From Notospermus geniculatus (lineage: Eukaryota; Nemertea; Pilidiophora; Heteronemertea; Lineidae), in NCBI GenBank assembly GCA_002633025.1, contig NMRB01000238.1:143165-207164 (forward strand): DNA of 64,000 nucleotides, read 5' to 3'. Both the position numbers and the translations under genes were made by a program. Below the pieces are notes generated by a model. That model was not told the origin of the DNA, made no database searches, and worked only from the letters and a program-made list of their open reading frames with translations. This document shows, piece by piece, positions 8,581-20,526 of this stretch. Within the stretch, counting starts at the first letter, position 1; every line of letters starts with the position of its first letter.

Positions 8581-11557
8581 GGCAGGTCTTCTTGACACGG
8601 CGATTCTGGTGTATTCATCCAAAGAAGCAATGAGATGGAAAATCATTTTAGTTTTTATCACGATGTCTCACCACTGCATTCTGAAACTCCTCAAGCTTTC
8701 CAGGACTTTGTCAGAACGTGGAACACAGCCATTTGACAAAGGAACCAGTTCTCAATGCCAAAACTGGACCTCATAAGCCCCATTTACCCTGAGGAAAAAC
8801 AACCGATCTCGGACCGGTCCGAGCACGGATCGCCAAAAAAAATAGCAAGTGCAAACGGGACAAGCGTGCCAGGAACGGTTCCAAACCGAACCGTGCCGAG
8901 ACCACCTGCTGGAGGTGATCTCGGACAGGACGGAGCACAGATCGGTTCGATAACACTGCTGTGTATTAATGACCAATCTCGGCACGGTTGCTAAATTGTG
9001 TTCTGCACATGTGCGAATTATGAATATGAAATAGGAATCGGGTTTCTAAGGTGAAAGACATTATGAATGATGTCATTAGCGGGAATTTCTGAGTGATTTT
9101 GCATGGATCCAACCATGTGTACAGCATTACAAAGTCTTGATTATTTATTAAATTGCAAGAAATGCCAAAGCTACGTTTATCAAGTCCTAACCCCCTTCCC
9201 GTTGACTCGAACAGGGCTCAAATCCTTCGGGTTAATAACCCGCCGATCTCCTACTCGTCTGACGTTTATGCTTCCCAAGATGCCTTTTTGTCATTTTGAT
9301 TATGTAGCTTTGGGAATCCGTGCTGATTTATGTTGTCTAGAAATCGAATGGATATTTGTGTAACTATGCGATTGCGGTTGGAAGGAGACGGCTGATGTGA
9401 TACAGCTCATTTGTTTAGAGATAGAGACTGAAGGGTAGATAACTTCTTTATTGGATCACAAGCAAGATTGTGTTTTCTCTTGCAACATGATCAGCAGCCC
9501 ATAACCACCATCTTGTCCAAACAAAGCCATCGACTGCGTCTTTTGCGTTGTCCCAATCATGTAATCTTGCGTTAACTCATAAATTATAAATGAATCTGAC
9601 CCCTACTTGACCCCGCCTATCAGCCAATCAGAACTCGTAAAACAAATCACCGTTCAGCAATTTCTCTTCTTCCATTTGTAACATGGATTTTGATTGGCAC
9701 ATCGATTAGCCTTCACACACCAATGATTGGCTGAGGCTCTGAACTCCTCAGAAGCGGGAAATGTGATGGATTCAAACCGGGCTAGATGGGCGTCAGGCCA
9801 GATATACTGGTGAGAATCAGAATGATATCCACTGTCACGACAGTGCTATGCCCCTACATTCTAAGTTACATAGGTGCCACATACGCTCCTCCAAATTCAG
9901 TCCTTCATTTTTTTCACCCCAGTGGTACTTCAAAATTACCCCAATCACCAGACCATCAATTTTGCTTGTTCCCCTCTATCCTGAATAACATTACACCATC
10001 AGCAATCTGTAAAAGCAATGATTATATGTACTTTAATATGTCGTGCATAGCCAACTAATGTCCCGGCTTAGCTACAGACCCACACACAATTGGTGATTAC
10101 TCGCTGGTTTAGGCGGATGAAAAAACTAGATTGCTCGTCTCCATTATTCATACTGAGATCAATGATACTTTGTCAAGGATTGGGAACGATGGACTGTGAA
10201 CACAGATGTGCACGAACTTTTTTGACTTGGTCAGTGTTCTCTACTATATACTGAGGACCAGAAGGTCATTTTAACCTATGTTCACATGTTGGTAGTTGTT
10301 TGGTGGAGATAAAATTTTCCAATTTTTTCAGGTTCTCATCATTTACGCAGCATGCTAATCTGAAGAACATTATCAAAATTTCAAAAACAGAACAGCCCTA
10401 CCCCCAAAAAATCCTGAAGGAAAGTTCAAGATACGCTAGTAACGGAGAATTCTTTAATGGCTTAAGATTTCTGTGCAGAATCTGTAGTGTTAGTTGGGGA
10501 AATTGGATGTTATAAAAGAAGCGAAAAAAAGTATTAGGAAATCGGAGAAATTGAGGATTTGGGTTCCATCATTCACAGTAGTCAAGTTTGAAGTGAAGTT
10601 AACAAATTTGCATTAAAATATGACACTCCTGCCATATTCAGTTATTTAGTATGACCAGTTGAAAATTCAGTTAATACGAACCACATTGCAAGACACTTCA
10701 CCCATCCTGCCATAAAACCCTAGCTGCAATGGCTCGCAAAGTAAACAACAGATTTCGATACACTTATGCTTTTGTGATAGCCACATACTGTGTCACCACA
10801 TGAATTTACACATATTTTTCACAAACTTGGTTAGAAAATTTCAAGGTTTCAAGAACTGAACTTTGTAATGTGAGACATGATTGACACGGAGAATAATAAT
10901 ACGGAACACGCCACTGTAACACTAGATAAGAACTTTGAAATATTAGTACGGTGGATTGAGTCACATGAAAAATGAGAGGCTGAAACTCCATGCAAGAATG
11001 GTAGAATTAGTAAGTCTCGGGTGACGCATCGGAATTTCAGGCAGAAGATGAAATGTACTACCTTTTTAGCGAGCCGGCTTGAAGACTATGGAATACAAGA
11101 GGCAAATATTGAGTCAGAAATTGACATAATAAGATTAGCAACGTTAGATGTCTTGTATTTTTAAGACTTTGAGAATGTCACGAGCATTCTTGGTGTGTTA
11201 GTTCATAGATGCCATCAAATTACAGGACAGCAATAGCTTGAGGCATAAAAGACACTCATCATTTTTCCTTATAGTATGAATCTGAAGTAGTCAAGATATT
11301 TTGGTGCTACATTGGTGAGGATTGTTAATCCCTTTGACTGGAAAATCTTTTTTTGATGGTTTTTTGAGGTGCTGACACTCATTCATAAGCTCGTTGCTTG
11401 CATTATTTGGTTCTCAAGGATGAAGTGATGCAAAGGTAAATGGTAGAACACATTACCCCCAAGGTGAATGCTGAGGAGAATCCCAAACCTGTCAGAACAG
11501 TAGTAGCACGCTTTCCCAACAGCACCAGCTAAGGTTTATTTTTTGCTCAAGTTTCCA
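8581..11557. other. About 3 kb without a recognised gene
   Basis: The part 8770-8990 has inverted GATCTCGGACCGGTCCGAG-type words and is likely a foldback remnant. The rest (9000-11557) shows no supported exon, RNA gene or clear repeat. Short frames here lack good splice context. Confidence 0.4.
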
Positions 11558-11671
11558 GGGGCCATATGCACAAAACATCTTAAGTGAAAAATTTCCCTTA
11601 TCTATTGTTTGGTACATGAACAATAGATTAAGGGAAATTTTACACTTAAGATGTTTTGTGCATCCGGCCCC
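11558..11671. mobile_element. Palindromic MITE, ACAAAACATCTTAAGTG type
   Basis: Arms from GGGGCCATATGCACAAAACA to TGTTTTGTGCATCCGGCCCC pair almost throughout, including AAATTTCCCTTA against TAAGGGAAATTT. It lies head to tail with a second copy at 11672-11784. Confidence 0.85.
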
Positions 11672-11784
11672 AGGGCCATATTATGCATAAAACATCTTAA
11701 ATGTAAAATTTCCCTTATCTTTTTGTTTGGAACAACAGTTTAAGGGAAGTTTTACATTTAAGATGTTTTATGCATACGGCCCCT
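11672..11784. mobile_element. Second palindromic MITE abutting the first
   Basis: Same ends and inner words as 11558-11671 (ATGCATAAAACATCTTAAAT against ATTTAAGATGTTTTATGCAT). The copies differ by scattered substitutions, so this is not a very recent local duplication. Confidence 0.85.
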
Positions 11785-12450
11785 GATCCTGGTAAAGCAG
11801 AAAATTCAAACAATCCCTTCCTTACTTCTTATTAATTGCCGATTTCAATTTGTATGACTCTGTGTACTGATACTTCAAACAGTAAGGAAAAGAGCCCTCT
11901 TGATGTGGTATGTTTAGAAAGAAGAGAAATACAGTTCACCTCCATTTTGGGCTTCAATTTATGAGAGAGGTGATTATTTAAGGCAATCAGCTCACACAGG
12001 TGGAACCAACAGCACGGATGTCCAAACACCAAAGATAATGTATCAATTTCCTTTTCTCTGTTACACCGGCTGTTGACCGGAGATGACAAGCTTGCACATG
12101 ATTGGTCAATAATGTTGGCGACATATTGGCTTGTACGGTTGGCTACCATAGAGGTAATTGCATGAACAGTAAGTAGGATCAGCCAGGACCTGAACTAACA
12201 GCAACACTCAGGTCAGGTAGGGCGGTTGTACAGCACGTCCCAAATTGAACCATTTTAATATCAATTGACCCCTTTATGAACTTCCAGGTAAACCTCAGAA
12301 TCTTAATAAAGAGAGTTGTGGAAGTTTCACCTCACTACCACAAAGATTACCCCATCCTTGATGGAAAAGAAGATTGTGACCTAATCAATGGGAGACTATA
12401 CTGCCGTTAGGGGCCACCACCAGTTAGCAGTCCTAGAATGTCACAAATAG
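11785..12450. other. No gene recognised
   Basis: The longest minus-strand frame (about 105 codons, 11832-12149) has no flanking splice sites or family signature and is left uncalled. Confidence 0.4.
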
Positions 12451-12938
12451 CGTGTTCGGTTACTTCCACCGCGCTTCCCCGTGCTCGTGTCTCAGGGAAG
12501 AAATGACATGCGCAGTGAAGGGAAGCAAATAAACGATTTCGGGCTAGCTCTTCAGGGAAAGTTTCATGGCGGTCTGTTCGTCTGCTGTGCGGAAATTAAA
12601 AATATTGACATCGACCTAGGCCCTCGATGACAAATGAGGATGGAGTTGGAACGCAGAAAAAGAGTTATGTTGGCCGTGGTTTTGATTGATATGCATTTCA
12701 TCTCCCAGAGCATTCTTACCCCAGTTACATCCAAAGAGATTTTTACAAGAAACTGATTCCCGAAACGATAGACTACATGCCATCTTTGAACGATGCTATC
12801 TGGGATACTTCCCGAAGTAGCCCACTCCCAAGGTAGGGCTACTTGGAACAGGCCCTAGCTAGCACGAATGGTGATGTCATCGCCAAATCGAACGCTGTCG
12901 TGGAGGACGAGCAGGCACGGTGGAAGTAATCGAACACG
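12451..12938. mobile_element. Foldback element, TIR CGTGTTCGGTTACTTCCACC
   Basis: The left end CGTGTTCGGTTACTTCCACC matches the complement of the right end CGGTGGAAGTAATCGAACAC with one difference. The interior has no transposase. Confidence 0.7.
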
Positions 12939-12950
12939 GCCAAAATTTAA

Positions 12951-13075
12951 CATCACGAAGAAGTGCATGCCGCAATGTCATCCATGATATGGAGGCCATG
13001 GCTTAGGTCTGTGACGTCAAATTTTGTGACGTTCTAGGACAACTAAATGCCAACTGTGATTCTTGAGGTGTGGAA
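12951..13075. repeat. Partial copy of the GACGT-rich repeat family
   Basis: Shares TGTGACGTTCTAGGAC, TCATCCAT and AAATTTTGTGACG with 18300-18420. The fuller relative is at 23433-23813. Confidence 0.6.
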
Positions 13076-13781
13076 GAGGAGAATTTTCCCATCAGATTCT
13101 TCTGCAACACTTGCTTGAGATATCCACCTGTTGGTCCATTGTTAGATAGTGTGGAAGGAAATGTGGTGATCACCAGCCACGTTTGACCCTTTTTCTCAAG
13201 GATGACTGATCTTTTTCAAATGATCCTCCAACATGTGGCCAAACCACAGCCAGGGACCAGGCATCTGCGCCAGTCATTCGAATATTAAATTCCACTGCAT
13301 CCATGCCTGATAGCTTCAGGACATAGACAACTGATCCACGCAGCAGACGACAGCTTTTTGCGTAGTGATCATTTGGGATATCTCGTGGGCTACAAACCAT
13401 CTCATAAGAGTATCGTGTTGAGAAACTTGCCAGGGGCGAGCGATTGATATTTTCCCAGGAATGTTGCTATTCACAGATTTTTGGGTAATTTTCCTCATGT
13501 TTTTGTCCAGGTGATACTCTTGCGTCGTACCAGAGCAGACGTTTCAAGTCGATAACATGACGAATCAAGTGGTAATGAGGATGTCCCCGGAGATCAAAAT
13601 GCTTGTCCTACAGGTGAACATGGAAATGATACAAGAAGCAATTACGGTACTTTCTTCTGCAACTGCGTGGTTGGTTTGCTGCGCAATACCAGCAGCACAC
13701 CAGGTGATATCGCAGGCGATCGAATCGCCACCGATCTTCTCACCAGCTACAGCAGACTGTCACTAGACGATATCGGTTTTG

Positions 13782-14189
13782 GTAAGAGCGAGGTTTAGCA
13801 CCTTTCTGACTCCGACTTCAGCTACGAGAATGAATTGTTTGTCCGCTATGGACATCCTTGATAAAAACGATTTGATAGACATTTTCAATTGGTCAAACAC
13901 CATAAATTGAAGGCAGAAATATTTGGCCTTATAAATCGGAAGTGCGGATAAATAATGAATATTGAAGTCGTAATCCTTGTCATTACGACTTGAAACACGA
14001 CTATAATATTTGCGATTCATGTGCATTTCTGATTACGAGTCAAAATTATTCTGCCACAAAGTTACATGTATGGCATTTTACAATTCGCAAACGTGTATCA
14101 AATCGTTTTTATCAAGGATGTCTACAGCGGACTACAATTGTTCTGGGAGTTGAAGCCAGAGTCAGAAAGGTGCTAAACCTCGCTATTAC
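13782..14189. mobile_element. MITE within FB-A, TIR GCGAGGTTTAGCACC
   Basis: Long imperfect inverted arms: GAGCGAGGTTTAGCACCTTT at the left against AAAGGTGCTAAACCTCGC at the right, continuing inward through CATCCTTGATAAAAACGATT and its complement. It is about 408 bp and non-coding. Confidence 0.8.
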
Positions 14190-14422
14190 CGTAATTTTCG
14201 GGCTATAAGGCGCGGCCTTTTTCTTTGAAGAAGGGTCTAAAATTGGGGGTGCGCCTTATCTGTGGCCTGAGTCCAACAATTTGATCAGAAGTGTCAAGAC
14301 GCTGACGAACGGCGGTGCGTCTTATGTATAGATTTCATCAAAGATTTTGGGTGAAATTAGGGGGGTGCGCCTTATAGTCAGGTGCGCCCTATACATGTAC
14401 ATGTAGTCGCGAAAATACGGTA
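14187..14422. mobile_element. MITE, TIR TACCGTAATTTTCG
   Basis: The left end TACCGTAATTTTCGGGCTAT and the right end CGCGAAAATACGGTA pair. Both halves carry a GGTGCGCCTTAT word in opposing contexts. It lies directly beside the 13782-14189 MITE. GGTA occurs on both outer sides of the two-element block and may be the target duplication. Confidence 0.7.
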
Positions 14423-14537
14423 CTTGATATTGGGCGAGCAGCACTGGCGAGAAGATCCCACACATCGAAGTCCAGAGCACCTGGCGTTTGGGAGCAGATC
14501 GCTTGCAATATTATTGCCTGGTGTGCTGCTGGCTTTA

Positions 14538-15314
14538 GACCAATCAGGTTAAAAAGTTTGTGTTTCATGCTTTCACTCATAATCATTTAGTTAACTGTCA
14601 TGCCCCAACACTGCAAAGCTGGATATGACCTACCACCTAAATAATGATTCACATACACATCAGAAAACTAGAATGCATTTTGTAATTTCATAAAAAAAAC
14701 AATTCCTCATATTTCATTATTAAATCATTTCTAAGGAAATTGGAGACTGATGCCAATGATTTTGAACCTTACTGTGGCTTTAATAGTTGTCAAATATGAA
14801 ACCAACTAATATCTTTGATATTGTGTCTGATGCACCCTTCTAAGTTGAACTAGATGAAAGACAATTTCAACGATGACATTTCTGCCTTTGGCAGCCAGCC
14901 GGAAGTATGTGACAGACTCCTACTGAGTATGGCTTTGTAGTCGTGTGGCAGAGCCCCGGCCTCTTCACTTTGAAGAAGCTTGCTTTTGTGATTCACGTGA
15001 AAAACTAACCGTTTACGATTTTTGCAAAGTTTTATCTTAGTCTGCTAAAGCATTTCAAAGAGCTAAGTACTATTAGTGAACGTAGGGTAGGGGATAAAGA
15101 TTACAGGGTTTCTGCTAGCGTCTTAACCGTTTCAGTATGAGAGGCAACTACATGACTTCCAGCCAGAATGAAGCATGTCAGGCTGTTGCTTTTTCTTTAC
15201 TTCCTTTAAAACTGAATATTTAGCCAAAAGCAGGATAAGAATGGAAACCGTCTACACTGAAGGGTTCTTAAAATTCATGCTTTTAATCACAATTGCTTTC
15301 TGAAGAGAGCTTAC
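14538..15314. other. No gene recognised
   Basis: AT-rich DNA, presumably intronic if the PPP1R16-type gene continues to the left. No supported feature. Confidence 0.35.
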
Positions 15315-15338
15315 CTTAACATGTAATAATGCATGAAA
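15315..15338 (-). CDS. Possible 24-nt microexon
   Basis: On the minus strand a textbook acceptor (CTTTTGTCTTTCTTCCTAG) is followed after 24 nt by a strong donor (AAG|GTAAGC). The frame is open in phase 0 and in phase 2; phase 2 would match the end of the PPP1R16-type exon at 22459-22576. The signals are strong but the exon is too short to judge by coding content, so chance is a real possibility. Confidence 0.25.
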
Positions 15339-15529
15339 CTAGGAAGAAAGACAAAAGTAGCTGACTGATTTTGAGTATGGGTCGATAGAATGTAAAGAAT
15401 GGTACCACTTACATGTAAACACACTAGAGTTAATGTTGAAGCTGTCATTGAATGTATGGTTGAGAAAAGTGCCTCAGGACAGAATATACTGGACCTTCAC
15501 CCTTCTTATATTGGCTGTAGAATTATTGT

Positions 15530-15800
15530 GCACGTTAAGTCTGGCTCAGGTCGACATTGCGTCTTGAAGCAACTCGCGGCAACTACCTTTCCGGCGATGG
15601 AAGCAACTCGGAGTGACTGATCAGTTGCCGATTTTGTCGACCTGAGCATGTTTGTGTCTCCGAGCAACTGCCGGATCCGCTAGTTGCCGCGAGTTACTTC
15701 GAGTTGCTCACGTTCTACTTTTTGGCAAATAGTTGTCTCCAGTTCCACTCAGATCTGTCGACCTGCACCTGCTTGCGACTGATCAGTTGCTTGAACGGGG
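15530..15800. repeat. Foldback-like repeat, GTCGACCTGAGC words
   Basis: CTGGCTCAGGTCGACATTG near 15540 is answered by TTTTGTCGACCTGAGCATG near 15635. GCAACTCGCGGCAACTA is answered by TAGTTGCCGCGAGTTAC. A third TGTCGACCTG lies near 15755. It is imperfectly palindromic and probably a degraded mobile element. Confidence 0.55.
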
Positions 15801-17124
15801 ATATTTCATTGAAAATCATGTGACGTATACCGAAAAAAGAAAATGGCGGTCTATAGGAAAACCCGTCAGATGTCACATATGAGGAAAGTGTCTAGCCTTG
15901 GTGAACCCACACATTTCAATAGTTGAAATGTACTACGTAAGAGGTAAACAGCAGGAGATCAATGCACAGGCAATCTGACAGCCCTTGTTGATCACTCAGC
16001 AACATCCAACGGTTTTCTTAGACCGTCACACAAATAAATTCCAAGGGATGAAACTTCAGAAAGCAAAGAAATCCCTATCAGAGTGTCAAACTTCAGCTAG
16101 GAAATCATGAGGAGACATCAAAAAGCAACAGACACCACATCCAGGAAGAAATTGACAACTTCAGTTGCCCATTACGGAAGCGCCGAGTCTAAATGTGACA
16201 AATCAGATTCATGAAATTCATCCTAGCTGGGGGCAAGTTTCCGGCTATCATTGCCAAGTTCCGTGAGAGCAATAGGTTAGGCATCAAAGAATTCCAGAAT
16301 TCAAAGATGCTGGTTGTGCCTCGGGGACGATTTACCCTCATTAATTCCAGTTTCACCCAAAGATGGACTTCTATTTGCACAAAACCTTAGTCTGTTGTGT
16401 TGGACAGAGAATTATTCATGGCGGAGGAAAATCTAGGTTGTGAATCTTTCACAAATCACAAGAAGAAATCGAACTTTTTCTAAAGCTTCTCTTTTGTAAG
16501 ACTCTCCTAGCAAGCAAAAACCAATCGATTGCACCAAAAGGCACAAACCATACATAATTGGTTACTGAACCAGTTCTTGCGCTATTCACATTCGGGTTAC
16601 GTTTCATTTTCTTTGAATGTGATTAGTCGTAAGGTAATACGACAGAAGTTTTACCAATGAACACAACCTTTGCGCCAACTGTTGAAAAATAATCAGAGTA
16701 CTTAGCAGAACAGTGCAATGATCACGATCACACTGTGAACAGAAGACGTGTGTGCATCGATAAAGTTGCAATATCGTGAAAAATATGACATTCATTGAGA
16801 AGAAATGAAAACAGAGGTCAACGACCAGCTCATTAATGGCCAGGAATCACCAAGAAAAAAAATCTCAGCTGGTGGTACAAGGAAATAATGCATGATATAA
16901 GCAGCCATAACGCACAACTGTATCTCTTTTTTATTACCATTACCGGGGTAATCCATGTTCTTTGGCTAAAGGTAGCACGGTGATTTATAGGGGTATCGGG
17001 TAGCTAGCATTACTTGATATCAGAGACTGGATAATGTGAAAAAATACTGGATATCCTAATCAAGGGACAGTAAAGCCTTGTGATGACCAGGGACTATGCA
17101 GTGCTGTGTTAAAAAATATAGCTG
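15801..17124. other. No gene recognised
   Basis: Several short frames, none with splice context or family signature. Probably intron or intergenic. Confidence 0.35.
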
Positions 17125-17542
17125 TTAAGCCAGCAGTACACTGGGCAATATTGTAAGTGACACTGTTGACGCCAAGTGTGTGCTGGACAGTGATGCGTGG
17201 AATCCTCTGGCCAACGATGTTCGCCTATGTCAAACAATATCAAAACTGATATCGCCTCGTCTGCGGTGGCTGGCGAGTAGATGGTGTATCCCCATTTTGC
17301 CTACTCCCCATTTCGCCTACTCCCCATTTCGCCTACTCTCCATTTCGCCTACTCTCCATTTCGCCTACTCTCAGTTTTAACAAGTAGGCGAAATGGGGGT
17401 AGGCGAAATGGGGATAGGCGAAATGGGGAGTAGGCGAAATGGAGAGTAGGCGAAATGGGGAGTAGGCGAAATGGGGAGTAGGCGAAATGGGGATAAACCG
17501 AGTAGATCGCTTGTGATATCACCTGGTGTGCTGCTGCTTTAG
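17125..17542. mobile_element. FB-A foldback carrying a palindromic minisatellite element
   Basis: The left end TTAAGCCAGCAGTACACTGG and the right end TATCACCTGGTGTGCTGCTG are FB-A termini; the interior has GTGTGTGCTGGACAGTGATG as in other copies. It is interrupted at a GAGTAGAT site by the element at 17283-17499. Confidence 0.8.
17283..17499. mobile_element. Foldback made of 16-bp tandem units, 8-bp target duplication
   Basis: Five 15-16-bp units of the type CCCCATTTCGCCTACT run in one direction, then a short turn (CTCAGTTTTAACA), then seven units in reverse complement (AGTAGGCGAAATGGGG). The ends are GGTGTATCCCC and GGGGATAAACC. An exact 8-bp repeat GAGTAGAT lies immediately outside on both sides (17275-17282 and 17500-17507), showing insertion as a unit. 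The 8-bp duplication is the size made by hAT and some other transposases; no coding sequence is present. Confidence 0.85.
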
Positions 17543-17579
17543 GGTTTAGTATTCAGACAACATCCTGTGATTCTAATGC

Positions 17580-17759
17580 AGGCGCAGATCCAAGGGGGTG
17601 GACATGCGCCCCCCCCCTTCATGCCCTTTGGCCAACAAATCTGTAAAATTGACTGAGAGATTCTGGAATTTGGAGCAAATCTTCGAAATTCACCGCAGAT
17701 TTCAATGTTTAGTAGCACAGGGTGGCCCCTCTTTTCCCCGAATCCTGGATCGGCCCCTG
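17580..17759. mobile_element. MITE of the GGGGCGGATCC family, copy a
   Basis: About 180 bp. Shares GCCAACAAATCTGTAAAAT, GAAATTCACCGCAGATTTCA and a C-rich tract with copies at 20527, 32443, 54769 and a fragment at 63035. The ends (GGCGCAGATCCA and TGGATCGGCCCCTG) are inverted. Confidence 0.8.
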
Positions 17760-18009
17760 TACTGATTCAAGGGATCAGCCTCCTAGAGCACAATAAAGAA
17801 GAGAACCAAAAAGTATGGAATCTTTTTCGAACAGTGGCAGGGTAACATAGGGCAATTTCCCAATAAGCTGGACTCACTAACTCTGAGAAATCCGATTTTT
17901 TAACCAGCAACACCAACCATGTCCATTAGTGTCATACTGACATCCGATGAGAGGGTAGCAAGATTATTGGTTTTTAGGCCACACATATGCATCGTTCCCA
18001 CAAAGATTA

Positions 18010-18425
18010 ACGATCATTTACGTTGCAATAAGGAACCTGCGGAACTAACATCACGACGTGGCGCTGCGAGCGATGTGCCCGAAGTTTCTTTTTCTAATGT
18101 TTTTTCCATTTATTTCTGGCGTGAAATAAAACCCGTTTGTGTTGGTTGCCTGACAGTAAACCTTACATCATCCTGTAGCAGATGAAAATTTCTTTAATCA
18201 TATTGCTTTTTTCCTTGAAATGAAGAGATAGGTTGGCGATAAAAGAAACGTTTTTATCTCTTTATTCCTGTAGAAAAATGTACAGGTCACTTTTTCATGA
18301 CGCAACGTCAACACTTGATGTCAATGACGTCAAAGAAATGCACGCCATGACATCATCCATAATGACGTGGAGGCCACCACTTGCGTCTATGACGTGAAAT
18401 TTTGTGACGTTCTAGGACTGCTACG
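18010..18425. repeat. GACGT-rich repeat family, second copy
   Basis: Shares AAGGAACCTGCGGAACTAAC-type starts, ACGACGTGGCGCTGCGA, TTCTGGCGTGAAATAAA and TTCATGACGCAACGTCA with 23433-23813. The right half (AATGACGTCAAAGAAATGCA onward) matches 12951-13075 instead, so the copy is composite. Confidence 0.65.
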
Positions 18426-18938
18426 AGGAGGCCTCTGCCGGCAATAAGTCTCCCACTTGCCCAATGAAAATACTAGTAATGTGAGGCAAATCGAAGTACA
18501 TGTAAATATACTGCACAGTATTTGAACAGAACATGAACTTCCGACCACTGCAACCACATCAACACCTTCCGTCAAACTAGTCAGCCAGATCACTGATTCC
18601 TTAGAGATATGTTCATCAGCTAATGCACTGGTACACGACTGATGAGATTAGATGGGTGGGCAAATTGAAGGTGACCTGGAATTTACCCCCATGGCTTTGT
18701 AGCAACGCTGGAAGTCCATCCACCTGATACCCTTAGGCAAATTCGTCACCCCAATCCAGATGGTCAGAGCCCTGATAAGGATAATGACCTTCCAGTGTTG
18801 GACTTCATTCTTCTTGATGTTATCATATTCTGGTGCGCCCCTCGGAGCAAATTAATCTTCTTTTTGTAGTCTCGGGTGGAGTGTGGGTTTGCCTGATATT
18901 GACAGCGTCGTCGGTGAAAAAACGTTGCTGTATCACTG

Positions 18939-19489
18939 TTAAGCGGGGAATCCACTGTCGTGATTTCCTTGTGGTCTATTTGCGATTGGGTTGCGGCAGG
19001 CACCGCAGGCGTGTCTCCGGCAACCGATGATGCATCGATGGCAAGCTTGCGTTGGGGTTGCGGCAACTGCCACCCCAAGTGATCGCAAGTAGGGAACCTG
19101 ATCCACCGTTGCCATTTACGAATGCTCCACACCAGAACAAAAGTGGACTAATCTTTCCCTTTTGGCCACACTGCGGACTATATGTAATGAAGTCACATGA
19201 AGGAATTGCTTGGTCTGATTGGATGACAAACTGAAGTGAGGCCTATGGCGAGTTCGCGGTTTGCGACAAAATCAAACACGTTTGATATCACCGCAACCCA
19301 CGGCTGGCAAGGATTTACATAGCCGGTAGGGATTTTTGCTGCAATCCTGCCCGTGATAAGTGCCGCAACACCTGATCGACTGCGGCGGCGTTGCTGCTCC
19401 TTTGCCTGCAGTCAGCCGGAGGTGATTGCTGCAACCTCACCGCAAGCCCGCTGCCAACCAAAATTGCAATAGTGGATCACCCGCTTTAG
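18939..19489. mobile_element. Foldback element, TIR TTAAGCGGGGAATCCACT
   Basis: The left end TTAAGCGGGGAATCCACT and the right end AGTGGATCACCCGCTTTA are inverted with small differences. The interior is rich in TTGCGGC/GCCGCAA words. A smaller relative with TAAAGCTAGGAAGCCACT-type ends is at 21708-21951. Confidence 0.55.
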
Positions 19490-19515
19490 GAACAGCAACT
19501 GATGTGATGCCAGAT

Positions 19516-19844
19516 GTACAATCTCGGTCATAAGTTATTAACCACTGACTGGATATATGTAAATTACCCCGTGATCCCCCGTGATCCCCCGATTATGCAG
19601 ACACTGGAAGATTTTACAGCTGAAAATTTTCAGGAATTGCGGAGTTTCCGAAAATCTCAATCTGACTGGCAAATTTCGAACAGCGGTAAAACTGAAGTCA
19701 GCCTATTGATCAGGAAAATCTTGATGCCTAATGATGGACAAATGGTCTAACTACCATGCATAAAAAATTGGTGAAAAAATATTGGAGGATCACGGAGTAA
19801 TTCACAAATATCCGGTGGTTAATAACTTCTGACCGAGATTGTAC
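19516..19844. mobile_element. MITE with roughly 60-bp TIRs
   Basis: GTACAATCTCGGTCATAAGT at the left against ACTTCTGACCGAGATTGTAC at the right, with pairing continuing through TTATTAACCAC and CCGTGATCC. It is 329 bp and non-coding. Confidence 0.85.
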
Positions 19845-20526
19845 AATTTGTTCTTACATTCACATCAGCAATCTAGTTCGCCAAGACACAATGAAACAGC
19901 AAAATAGAGGAACATTTCTTATGATAGAATAAACCTAGTGATTTACCAATGGTTATGTTCGGTGATGTTTATCAAGGCTCGTTAAGACTACACACCAATC
20001 ACAGATGTGGCGCAGTTTATGCAAAACTAACAGCCAACGTTCACCAGCCGACATTTAAGATGACACCCATCAGAAATTACGACGGTGTTTGTCGATTTCA
20101 GTCACTAGTAGGGATGATTAATGTAGCAATTAATCTCATTATTCAGGATAAGAACAGGGCAATTCACCAAACTGTGCGTTCTAAAAGGAAGACAAGCTTG
20201 TTGGGTAAAGGGATTGAAGGTTCGGGTAGAGGAAACTGTTTTTAGGCATTCGTCAAAGCAAGCTCCATTCAATCAGTCAGTGTAACACTACAGGCCAGCC
20301 TCACTGAGACATCGGTTTACGAACATCACAAAATGCAATTCAGTTTATTTTTGGACACCCTTCAAGGTGACCTGGTGGGTTCAGCTCTAATCCTGACAAA
20401 AATATTGAGGTTCAAGAGAGATCGAAGTGCTCCATTGAAGATTCTCTAATCTTATGCAGGGAAGGAACCTACTTACTTAATCTACATAACAATGCTGGAG
20501 GACAGCTATAATAAAGTCACATGTAC
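19845..20526. other. No gene recognised
   Basis: A 98-codon plus-strand frame at 19949-20245 has neither splice context nor family signature. Left uncalled. Confidence 0.35.

Larger units (their letters stand above)
13689..14537. mobile_element. FB-A foldback, interrupted by two other elements
   Basis: The left end CCAGCAGCACACCAGGTGAT and the right end GCCTGGTGTGCTGCTGGC are the FB-A termini. The intact family member is about 240-250 bp (compare 39744-39985). Here about 640 bp has been inserted (13782-14422) between GATATCGG and TTGATATTGGGCGAGC, which are adjacent in other copies. Confidence 0.8.
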
